Virus record (IMG/VR): IMGVR_UViG_3300034073_001024
Location: 1 to 55,227 of that record
Length of the DNA: 55,227 nt
Source: a virus
Reading direction: 5' to 3' (one strand)
The stretch's first letter is position 1. Each line of letters begins with the position of its first letter. Both the position numbers and the translations under genes were made by a program. This document shows, piece by piece, positions 8,484-16,346 of this stretch. Below the pieces are notes generated by a model that had not been told where the DNA came from, searched no databases, and saw only the letters and a list, made by a program, of their open reading frames with translations.

Positions 8484-9181
8484 GTATCTTCACTTATACA
8501 CCAGATCGTCCGGCCACAGAAAGCTCTAGCCCGCGGACACGAATTACGCGATTTGGCACTGCAGAACACCGCGCAACATTTGGTATCAATCCATTTCGTG
8601 ATACATGGAACGTAAGTTTTAGCAATCGCAGCATTGATGACATCAGTGAAATACATGCATTTTTGAGCGATAGCGACGGCCGCGCATCATTTACGTGGAC
8701 GACACCATTTGATGAGACTGCACAGTTTGTATGCAGCGAATGGACAGCAAAGGTTGAATCTTGCAACTATCGCACGATAGAAGCTGAATTCGAACTGCGT
8801 TATGACGCAGGAACAGAAGGCATTGCGGCGCCAGCTGGTGATGCGATAACGTTTATTTGGATTCCAGATTTTACAGCCGACCTGCGATATAAAACCAATG
8901 CGCAAACGATGCAACTTGGTGATGGCTATACGCAACGCTTTAAGTTTGGCTTAAATGCACAAGAGGAAGGGTGGTCATTGCAATTCCGCAATCGCACCAA
9001 TGCTGAACGCAACGCGATTCGTGCATTCCTTAGGCAAGCATGTGGGCGCACTGCATTCAACTGGACTGATCCGCTGTCTGGTATTACTGGCAGATATGTA
9101 TGCGCTGAATGGAGCGCAACATACAATAACCATAACAACAATGACCTGCAGATGACGCTGCGGAGGGTATTTGAACCATGA
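8480..9181 (+). CDS. Minor tail protein, tandem gpM-like domains
   Basis: 233 aa made of two related halves. Residues 25-110 and 140-233 share the pattern (N/Q)-x-S/R-F-x-N-R-(S/T) ... FLxxxxGRxxFxWTxP ... (F/Y)VC(S/A)EW, the hallmark of lambda gpM-type minor tail proteins that help form the tail tip. Lambda gpM has one such unit, so this is a fused duplication. Starts by ATGA overlap with the tape measure and overlaps the next gene (ATGA). Confidence 0.75.
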   Translation: MSIFTYTPDRPATESSSPRTRITRFGTAEHRATFGINPFRDTWNVSFSNRSIDDISEIHAFLSDSDGRASFTWTTPFDETAQFVCSEWTAKVESCNYRTIEAEFELRYDAGTEGIAAPAGDAITFIWIPDFTADLRYKTNAQTMQLGDGYTQRFKFGLNAQEEGWSLQFRNRTNAERNAIRAFLRQACGRTAFNWTDPLSGITGRYVCAEWSATYNNHNNNDLQMTLRRVFEP

Positions 9182-10398
9182 GCAGCGAGCTTCTGCGAGG
9201 CGAATCACTTGCATCGCCCGGCACGTTGTTAGCGCCGAGCGGGCACTATCGCCTGCAGATGCAAAACGATGGCAACCTTGTCATCTATGATCGCTTTGGT
9301 GTTGCAAGATGGGCAACAAATACAGACGGCAATGGGCCGAGCACGCTAACACACCAACTTGATTCAAACATTGTCGTTAGGCGCAATAGCGATAACTTAA
9401 TTACCTATGCGTCAAATACATATCTAGGAGGCGCCGGCAATCTTGGCAGCCTTGTTTCCAGCAGCCTAAAGCTACAGGATGACGGCAACCTTGTCCTGCG
9501 CACTGAAGATGGCGAAGCGATATGGGCGAGCAATACAGCATCGCCGTCGTTTATACCACCAATTGCGATCACATCAGAACTGCAAGAAGTTGCACCAAGT
9601 GCAATTATTGAGCTGTTTGAGATTGAGCTAAATGCTGCGCAGCATGGCGTTAATGACACCTACCGTTTCCATGCTGGCAGCAACCTTGAGCTGAATGGTG
9701 ATGTGATCTGGAACGGCAATAGCTATTTGCGGTTTCCAGTTGAAGCGGATGGTTTTGAATACAGCGGCAATGGCCAGTTGCCACGGCCGACAATTCGGAT
9801 CAGTAATATCCTCAGCACCATCACAGCGCTACTGCTGACGCTACCGGATGGACTGGAGGGTGCTAAGGTAACGCGGATCCGCACGTTAGCGCGATACCTT
9901 GATGCCGTCAATTTTCCGCCAATTGTTGATGGGCTGCTGACGCAAAACGATGACCAGATCATCACGCAAGCAGGCGACTTACTGCTATCAACAAGCCCCG
10001 GCACGATTAACCCGCTGAATACACAGCAGTTTGATCCGATTACAACGCAACTCGGCCAGTTGATTTTGATCTCCGACCCACCGGATGGTATTGAGGCATC
10101 ACCCGATCCAACGGCTGAATTTCCGCGCGAGATCTATTTCGTTGATCGTAAGGTTGTCGAGAATCGCGACCTAGTGGAATTTGAGCTAGCGGCTGCATTT
10201 GACCTTGCAGGCATCCGCGCACCAAAGCGTCAGTGCATCGCTAACGTCTGCCAGTGGGTGTATAAGTCGGCAGAGTGTGGATACACTGGTGGATTGCCAA
10301 CATGCGATAAGACATTGGATGCGTGCAAAGCGCATTTTGGCGACAATGCAGAGCTGCCGTATGGCAGCTTCCCAGGTATCGGAGCATATACGACATGA
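9178..10398 (+). CDS. Minor tail protein gpL-like with N-terminal bulb-type lectin domain
   Basis: 406 aa. Residues 1-125 carry B-lectin repeats: [22 protein letters not shown] and [10 protein letters not shown] fit the QxDxNxVxY mannose-binding pattern. Residues about 140-400 are a lambda gpL-type protein ([33 protein letters not shown]) ending in a Cys-rich part (C-x4-C-x9-C-x7-C and a later C) that in gpL binds an Fe-S cluster. The lectin fused to a tail-tip hub could help binding to cell-surface glycans. Classic Tyr positions of the sugar site are partly kept, so binding is plausible, not certain. Confidence 0.8.
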   Translation: MSSELLRGESLASPGTLLAPSGHYRLQMQNDGNLVIYDRFGVARWATNTDGNGPSTLTHQLDSNIVVRRNSDNLITYASNTYLGGAGNLGSLVSSSLKLQDDGNLVLRTEDGEAIWASNTASPSFIPPIAITSELQEVAPSAIIELFEIELNAAQHGVNDTYRFHAGSNLELNGDVIWNGNSYLRFPVEADGFEYSGNGQLPRPTIRISNILSTITALLLTLPDGLEGAKVTRIRTLARYLDAVNFPPIVDGLLTQNDDQIITQAGDLLLSTSPGTINPLNTQQFDPITTQLGQLILISDPPDGIEASPDPTAEFPREIYFVDRKVVENRDLVEFELAAAFDLAGIRAPKRQCIANVCQWVYKSAECGYTGGLPTCDKTLDACKAHFGDNAELPYGSFPGIGAYTT

Positions 10399-11114
10399 CC
10401 TGGAAAGACGCTGCAATGGATCATGCTCGTGGTGATGTACCACGCGAGGCATGTGGCCTTGTGGTGGTGGTCAAAGGCCGCGAACGTTACTGGCCGTGTC
10501 GCAACCTATCGCGTGGCAATGATCAGTTCATCCTTGACCCTGCCGATTATGCAGCCGCCGAAGATGCCGGCGAGGTCATCGCAGTGTTCCATTCCCACCC
10601 AAGCACGCCACCAGCTCCAAGCCAACCAGATTTGATGGGCTGCGAAGCCAGTGGGCTGCCGTGGTTCATCTTCAATCCGAATACCGGCATCTGGGGCGAA
10701 TGCAAACCAAGCGGCTTCAGGGCGCCGTTGATCGGTCGGCAGTGGACATGGGGCATCAGCGACTGCTGGACCTTGGCGCGTGACTGGTACGCCGAGCATG
10801 GCCTGCAGTTGCGGGACTGGAAGCGACCGCTGACACCAGAGCAGTTTGAAGCGGCACCGATGTTTGATGGCTGCTGGGCTGCGGCTGGATTCCATGAACT
10901 GAAGGAAAATCAAGAATTGCAGAAAGGCGACTTTTTGCTGATGAACATTTCAGGTATTGGCTTGAATCATTGCGCCGTTTACATTGGAGACAACATGGCG
11001 CTGCATCACATCCGAGGGCGATTGAGCAGCCGTGATCTATATGGCGGGTGGCTGCAGAAATGCACGGGTAGGCGGCTGCGACATCCTGATTTTCCTACAA
11101 TGGGAGGACGGTGA
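10395..11114 (+). CDS. Tail tip peptidase, JAMM plus NlpC/P60 (gpK-like)
   Basis: 239 aa. The N-terminal half has a JAMM metalloprotease signature ([24 protein letters not shown] followed by S/x and D). The C-terminal half is NlpC/P60-like with the catalytic Cys in [18 protein letters not shown] and the His in [14 protein letters not shown]. Lambda gpK has both domains and cuts peptidoglycan peptides during entry. ATG 10395 overlaps the gpL stop, so I start here and not at an upstream ATG inside gpL. Confidence 0.88.
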   Translation: MTWKDAAMDHARGDVPREACGLVVVVKGRERYWPCRNLSRGNDQFILDPADYAAAEDAGEVIAVFHSHPSTPPAPSQPDLMGCEASGLPWFIFNPNTGIWGECKPSGFRAPLIGRQWTWGISDCWTLARDWYAEHGLQLRDWKRPLTPEQFEAAPMFDGCWAAAGFHELKENQELQKGDFLLMNISGIGLNHCAVYIGDNMALHHIRGRLSSRDLYGGWLQKCTGRRLRHPDFPTMGGR

Positions 11115-11710
11115 GGAAGATGATGCTGCGCAAGATTCGCGTTTACGGTCAGCTCGCCAAGTTTCTCGGCCAGCGTGTGTTTGAGGCTGATGTGGCCAGC
11201 GCTGCTGAAGCTGTGCGGTTTCTTGTGGCGAATTTTCCGCAGCTTGAGAAGCACATGGCGAATCAGCATTATCGAGTCAGTGTTGGCAGCTATGACCTGA
11301 CGGTGGATGAGCTGCATGACCCTGCGGGGCGGCAAGAGATCAAGCTTGTGCCGGTGTTGACAGGTGCGGGCGCTGCTGGCCGGATTGTTGCGGGTGCGGC
11401 ATTGATTGCCCTTGCGTTCGCCAGTGGAGCAGGATTATTTGGCGCTGCTTTTGCCAAGAATATCGGCCTGTTTGCAGTTGTAAAAGGCGTTGGCGCCAGC
11501 CTTGTGCTCGGCGGCGTTGCCCAACTGCTGACCCCAGCACCACGAACACCAGACGGCCCTGATAGCGAGAAAGACCCACGCAAGAGCTATAGCTTCAGCG
11601 GCATCCAGCAAACCAGCCGGCAAGGCGTGCCAGTGCCTGTTGTTTATGGCGAGACCATTGTGGGCTCCGTTGTGATCAGCGCCGGTATTGACACCATGCA
11701 GGTGGCGTGA
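11111..11710 (+). CDS. Tail assembly protein (gpI-like)
   Basis: 199 aa. N-terminal ubiquitin-like part ([20 protein letters not shown], with residues 10-80 forming the beta-grasp fold typical of gpI), then a Gly/Ala-rich hydrophobic segment (about 85-140) and a C-terminal tail near [20 protein letters not shown]. This segment leads into J in many lambda-like phages. GTG at 11111 overlaps the upstream stop. ATG at 11120 is an alternative start. Confidence 0.8.
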   Translation: MRKMMLRKIRVYGQLAKFLGQRVFEADVASAAEAVRFLVANFPQLEKHMANQHYRVSVGSYDLTVDELHDPAGRQEIKLVPVLTGAGAAGRIVAGAALIALAFASGAGLFGAAFAKNIGLFAVVKGVGASLVLGGVAQLLTPAPRTPDGPDSEKDPRKSYSFSGIQQTSRQGVPVPVVYGETIVGSVVISAGIDTMQVA

Positions 11711-14700
11711 CGATGGCGGCGATCTACGGCTCTGGCGGTGGCGGTGGCAAAGCGGGTGGCGGCGGCCAGGCGCGGACACCGCGTGTTCGTGATGACAACC
11801 TTGACTCAAGGCAATACGCAAAAGTCCTTGACCTAATCTGTGAAGGTGAAATTCAAGGATTGAAAGATGGCCTGAAGTCAATCTTTCTTGACGACACACC
11901 GCTGCAAAATGCAGATGGATCGTTCAACTTTCAAGGCGTGTCAGTTGACACGAGGACCGGCACGCAAAATCAGTCGTACATTCCGGGGTTTGATAGCGTT
12001 GAAGACATCCGCCCTGTTGGTGTTACCGTCAACCGTGAAGCGCCGGTAACGCGCACGATCACAGATAGCAATGTGGATGCTGTTAGCGTCACCATCGGCG
12101 TGCCGCAACTACAGCAGCAAGAGGCAAAGACTGGTGACATCGGCGGCTTCAATTTTGAATTCAGGGTTGAGGTGCAATATAACGGTGGTGGCTTCAACAC
12201 CGTATTGCAGCAGACGATCAAGGGTCGCACGGCTGATTTATTTCAGCGGTCGTTTCTGATCAACCTTGACGGACCTGCGCCGTATGACATTCGCCTGGTG
12301 AGGCTATCACCGGATGATGATGAATACACCGGAAATAAGTACAGCAGTCGTGTTAGTACATTTAACTGGACAAGTTACACGGAGATCACATACGCAAAGC
12401 TGCGCTACCCAAATAGCGCACTGGTTGCGTTGCGTGTTGATGCAGAACAGTTCAATTCAATTCCATCACGCGCATATCACATCCGTGGCGCAAAAGTACG
12501 CATACCAAACAATGCAACCGTTGATCAAGCCAACGGCCGATTGATCTATAACGGCATTTGGAATGGTGGATTCACGGCTGCGCAATGGTGCAGTGATCCT
12601 GCATGGATCTTATGGGATCTACTGATCAGTGCACGCTATGGACTGGGCGATCACATCCAAGAATCGCAACTGGATAAGTGGGCATTCTTTTCTGCTAGTC
12701 GATACTGCTCTGAACTTGTACCGAATGGTTTTGGCGGATTAGAACCGCGCTTCTCTTGTAACGTCAACATTCAGACGGCAGAAGAAGCGTACAAGCTGAT
12801 CAATGATATGTGTTCAGTGTTCCGGGCGATGCCGTTTTGGAGCACTGGTGCATTAACGATCAGCCAAGATAAACCAGCGGATACAAGTTATCTGTTTACG
12901 CTGGCCAATGTCACAGAGGAAGGTTTCAGCTATCAAGGAGCTAGCCGCAAGACGCGCCCTACGGTTTGCGTTGTTAGTTACCTCGATCTCAATACGCGCG
13001 ACACCGCCTACGAGGTAGTTGAAGATCAAGAGGGTATTCAGAAATACGGCGTTATCAAGACCGAGATAGACGCCTTTGCCTGCACCAGCCAAGGCCAAGC
13101 GCATCGCATCGGCGAATGGCTGCTGTATTCAGAGCGGTACGAAAGTGAAGTAATCAGCTTCACTGCATCCATTGATGCTGGTGTAATCGTCAGGCCTGGG
13201 CAGATTATTGAAGTTGCTGATCCCGTAAAAGCTGGCGCACGCCGTGGTGGAAGAATCAGCGCTGCCACTGATACAACCATAACGGTAGATAATACTGATG
13301 GCCTTGTAGCAAGCAATGCACAGCTGTCGGTGATCATGCCGAACGGTAGCGTCGAGACACGTAATATCAGCGCCATCAGCGGCAATCAGATTACGGTAAG
13401 CGCTGCGTTTTCATTTGTTCCAAATGTTAATAGCGTTTGGGTTTACCAAACTAGCAATATCCAAACATCAACATGGCGTGTCCTTACGGTACAAGAGCAA
13501 GACGGGACCAACTATGCAATCAGCGCCATTGGCTACAATGCTAGCAAATACGACTACATCGAGCGCGGCGTAGCACTGCAGCAGCGTGATATTACTGACC
13601 TGAACATCTTGCCGCCGCCGCCGTCTAATTTAACGGCAGAGGAAGTTTTATATGACGCTGGCAATGTTGCACGCGCCAAGCTACTGACCAGCTGGCGGCA
13701 GGTGCCTAGTGTTACGTCGTATCGCATTGAATGGCGCAAGGATGACAACAACTGGACAACAGTAACGCAGTCTAGGCCGGACTTTGAGATTCTTGATACT
13801 ACGCCAGGCGTCTACGAAATTAGAGTGTTCAGCCTTAGCGCATTCTTAAGGTCATCAACGGATGCGGCAATCGTTACTGTTCAGACATTTGGCAAGACAG
13901 CGCCACCCGCTACGCCAACAGGCATCAGCATTATCCCCAATAGCGAAACAACTGCAATCCTGAGCTGGGATCGCAGCGAAGAACTTGATGTGATCATTGG
14001 CGGCAGGGTATTGATTCGCCATAGCGTGCAAACTGTTGGTGCGTTGTGGCATGAAAGCCAAGATATTGTTGCGGCCGCCGCTGGATCTCAAACGCAAAAG
14101 CAAGTGCCATTGCTTGAAGGCACGTATCTGATCAAGTTTGAAGATGACAGCGGCAACCGCTCTGCGGTGCCTGCAACAGCTGTTATTGACCTGCCAACAC
14201 CACAGCCGAGACTATTGGTGCGCAGCTACCGCGAAGATCAGGAATCGCCGCCATTTTCGGGCAATGTTACCAATATGGTCTATAGCCCAGTGCTAGATGG
14301 CTTGATCCTTGCGCTTGGCACTCCGGTTGATAGCTTGCCGGGGCTTTGGGATGACCTTGCTACAGACGGTGACTGGGATGGCCTAAGCAGTAGTCTCGGC
14401 AGTGGTGAATATGAATTCGGCAGCACCTATGACCTTGGCGGTGTCTTTGACCTAAACCTACGCCGCTACTTTGTGACGCGGCCGTACCTTGTCAGTGACT
14501 TGTGGGACGACAGGCAAGGTTTAATTGATGATTGGACAAGTGATATTGATGGCGACGCACCGGATCAAGTTAATGCAGTGCTGTATGTGCGTTCAACCAA
14601 TGATGACCCAGGTGTGTCGCCAACATGGAGCGAATGGCGCGAATTTGCAAATGCCATCACGCGCGGTCGTGCATTCCAGTTCAAAACCATCGCCACTAGC

Positions 14701-15003
14701 TATTCGGAATCGCAAAACATCATCATCGACGAACTTGGCGCTGAACTAGAGCTGCAGCAGCGCACTGAATCAGCTGGTGGCATCACAAGTGGCGCGGCAC
14801 CGTATGCGGTGACGTTTGATAACCCATTCTTTGCGGCACCTGCTGTAGGCGTCGGCGCTTACAATATGGAGGCAGGGGATTACTATGTGGTGACAGCGTT
14901 GGGCCGGACTGGCTTTACGGTCACCTTCTACGACAGCAGCAACACCGTGATCAGTCGAGACTTCACTTACTTCGCGACAGGCTACGGCCGGGAGATCGTC
15001 TGA
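11707..15003 (+). CDS. Tail tip host-specificity protein (gpJ-like)
   Basis: 1098 aa. The Gly-rich start (GSGGGGGKAGGGGQARTPRV) and early segment LDLICEGEIQGLKDGLKSIF are diagnostic for the J family, which forms the trimeric tail tip and contacts the receptor. The middle (SDPAWILWDLLISARYGLGD) is the conserved J core. Residues about 635-830 hold two fibronectin III-like modules (PPPSNLTAEEV, TPTGISIIPNSETTAILSWD). The last about 250 residues vary and probably recognise the host. GTG 11707 overlaps the upstream stop; ATG 11713 also possible. Confidence 0.92.
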   Translation: MTMAAIYGSGGGGGKAGGGGQARTPRVRDDNLDSRQYAKVLDLICEGEIQGLKDGLKSIFLDDTPLQNADGSFNFQGVSVDTRTGTQNQSYIPGFDSVEDIRPVGVTVNREAPVTRTITDSNVDAVSVTIGVPQLQQQEAKTGDIGGFNFEFRVEVQYNGGGFNTVLQQTIKGRTADLFQRSFLINLDGPAPYDIRLVRLSPDDDEYTGNKYSSRVSTFNWTSYTEITYAKLRYPNSALVALRVDAEQFNSIPSRAYHIRGAKVRIPNNATVDQANGRLIYNGIWNGGFTAAQWCSDPAWILWDLLISARYGLGDHIQESQLDKWAFFSASRYCSELVPNGFGGLEPRFSCNVNIQTAEEAYKLINDMCSVFRAMPFWSTGALTISQDKPADTSYLFTLANVTEEGFSYQGASRKTRPTVCVVSYLDLNTRDTAYEVVEDQEGIQKYGVIKTEIDAFACTSQGQAHRIGEWLLYSERYESEVISFTASIDAGVIVRPGQIIEVADPVKAGARRGGRISAATDTTITVDNTDGLVASNAQLSVIMPNGSVETRNISAISGNQITVSAAFSFVPNVNSVWVYQTSNIQTSTWRVLTVQEQDGTNYAISAIGYNASKYDYIERGVALQQRDITDLNILPPPPSNLTAEEVLYDAGNVARAKLLTSWRQVPSVTSYRIEWRKDDNNWTTVTQSRPDFEILDTTPGVYEIRVFSLSAFLRSSTDAAIVTVQTFGKTAPPATPTGISIIPNSETTAILSWDRSEELDVIIGGRVLIRHSVQTVGALWHESQDIVAAAAGSQTQKQVPLLEGTYLIKFEDDSGNRSAVPATAVIDLPTPQPRLLVRSYREDQESPPFSGNVTNMVYSPVLDGLILALGTPVDSLPGLWDDLATDGDWDGLSSSLGSGEYEFGSTYDLGGVFDLNLRRYFVTRPYLVSDLWDDRQGLIDDWTSDIDGDAPDQVNAVLYVRSTNDDPGVSPTWSEWREFANAITRGRAFQFKTIATSYSESQNIIIDELGAELELQQRTESAGGITSGAAPYAVTFDNPFFAAPAVGVGAYNMEAGDYYVVTALGRTGFTVTFYDSSNTVISRDFTYFATGYGREIV

Positions 15004-15941
15004 TGGCTCAACATGATTACGTTATTGCGAATCAGTCTGCGGCTGCATTTCGCGCTGATCTCAATAATGCGCTAGCTGCTGTTGTCACCCAAAACAGCGG
15101 GCCAGTTGAGCCCAGTGTCACCTACGCCTACATGCCGTGGGCGGATACGGCGACAGGGCTATACAAGATTCGCAATGCTGCAAATACCAGCTGGATCACG
15201 CTGTACCAGTTGAACGGCGAATTGATCTCAATTGCCGGGATGCGCAATCTGCTGATCAATGGCAACCCAACCATCAATCAACGCGGATATGTTTCCGGCA
15301 CTGCTACCAGCAGCGCTAATCAGTACACGCTAGACCGCTGGCGTGTTGTTGTATCCGGCCAAGCGCTTACATGGACCGATAGCAGCAACGTGCGCACTGT
15401 CACCGCACCGGCTGGAGGTGTTGAGCAGGTAATAGAAGGTGTAAGCATTCAAAATGGCACCTATACGCTGAGTTGGACTGGCACTGCGACAGCAACAGTG
15501 AACGGCAATTCTGTCGCCAATCGCGGCCAAGTGATCTTGACGGGCGGGGTCAATGCGATCGTGCGATTCAGTGGTGGCACTTTTTCGCTGCCGCAGCTGG
15601 AGGTTGGCGATTTTGCAACACCGTTTGAGCGCAGGAGCATTGGGCAAGAGCTGATGCTATGTCGCCGTTATTATCAGCAAGTTGACGCTGAATATAGATT
15701 TGATGGCATCTTGACCACTGGCGGCGGCAATATCAGCTACGGACAGACGTGGTTCTTTAACCCTGAAATGCGAGCAACGCCGACCCTGACAACAGTTGCT
15801 GAATCCGGGCAGAATTCCGGTTCGATCTCGTGGACGCCTAAAAGCAGCACCGGAGCGCTTGGCACTTGGGAATGGCAAGACACAAGCAGCACTCTTACTA
15901 GAACCAAGGCTGCAATTGTTGCAGCATCTGCGGAGCTTTGA
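15003..15941 (+). CDS. Tail fibre / minor structural protein
   Basis: 312 aa. Residues 1-75 (QHDYVIANQSAAAFRADLNN, then YAYMPWADTATGLYKIRNAA) are a widespread phage domain that joins a fibre to the tail tip. The middle (RNLLINGNPTINQRGYVSG) is a module of phage fibres and carbohydrate-binding shafts. A segment LPQLEVGDFATPFERRSIGQ closes that module. It follows J directly (TGATGG) and probably forms a side fibre. No catalytic motif seen. Confidence 0.7.
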   Translation: MAQHDYVIANQSAAAFRADLNNALAAVVTQNSGPVEPSVTYAYMPWADTATGLYKIRNAANTSWITLYQLNGELISIAGMRNLLINGNPTINQRGYVSGTATSSANQYTLDRWRVVVSGQALTWTDSSNVRTVTAPAGGVEQVIEGVSIQNGTYTLSWTGTATATVNGNSVANRGQVILTGGVNAIVRFSGGTFSLPQLEVGDFATPFERRSIGQELMLCRRYYQQVDAEYRFDGILTTGGGNISYGQTWFFNPEMRATPTLTTVAESGQNSGSISWTPKSSTGALGTWEWQDTSSTLTRTKAAIVAASAEL

Positions 15942-15943
15942 CC

Positions 15944-16189
15944 ATGACGTATCAGCTGACTGATTCCGGCTGCATTCTGCGCATTGCGGATAATGCCTTC
16001 ATTCCGACTGACCCCGAAAACATTGATTACGCCGCATACCTTAAATGGGTTGATGCAGGCAACACACCGCTGCCTGCCCCTGAGCCGCCGCCGCCGCCTG
16101 CACCGCTCACCACTGAGCAGAAGCTGGAAGCCGCAGGACTGACCGTAGCGGAGCTGCGTGAGCTGTTCGGTCTGCCGGAGGTGGACTGA
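15944..16189 (+). CDS. Small tail-associated protein
   Basis: 81 aa from ATG 15944. A first part (TYQLTDSGCILRIADNAFIP...AYLKWVDAGNTPLPA) resembles tail-fibre assembly or fibre-tip proteins that read a residue pattern ending in WxxxGNxPxPA. A Pro-rich linker with a run of five P leads to a helix (TTEQKLEAAGLTVAELRELFGL). It likely helps fold or attach the preceding fibre. A TTG at 15938 is a weaker start. Confidence 0.65.
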   Translation: MTYQLTDSGCILRIADNAFIPTDPENIDYAAYLKWVDAGNTPLPAPEPPPPPAPLTTEQKLEAAGLTVAELRELFGLPEVD

Positions 16190-16323
16190 TGGCCGTCAAA
16201 GCAAAGACCGGCACCGGTCGCATTGAACATCAGCCCGGTAAGCCGAAGCTCACTAGGCAAGGCAACAGTAAACGCAGCAAGCCACGTGGCTCGCGCAAAT
16301 TGCGTCACGGTCAAGGCCGTTAG
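16189..16323 (+). CDS. Small basic protein (44 aa)
   Basis: 44 aa, strongly basic: AVKAKTGTGRIEHQPGKPKL followed by a Lys/Arg/Ser/Gly-rich tail ending GSRKLRHGQGR. The ATG overlaps the stop of the previous gene (TGATG), and an unstructured Lys/Arg protein of this type is common at this position in cyanophage genomes. Function unknown; nucleic-acid or virion binding is a guess. Confidence 0.65.
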   Translation: MAVKAKTGTGRIEHQPGKPKLTRQGNSKRSKPRGSRKLRHGQGR

Positions 16324-16326
16324 ACT
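16321..16326 (+). promoter_or_regulatory. TAGACT hexamer, candidate late -10 element
   Basis: Begins with the stop codon of the preceding small gene and lies 20 bases before the fibre gene. It is followed by CCTATAGGAG, whose AGGAG is the fibre's ribosome binding site. Promoter activity is not shown by the sequence alone. Confidence 0.25.
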
Positions 16327-16346
16327 CACCCTATAGGAGTGCAATC

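Noticed and set aside
10323-10394. Longer start for the gpK-like gene
   Set aside because: Would overlap gpL by 76 bases; ATG 10395 gives the usual ATGA coupling and the right domain start.
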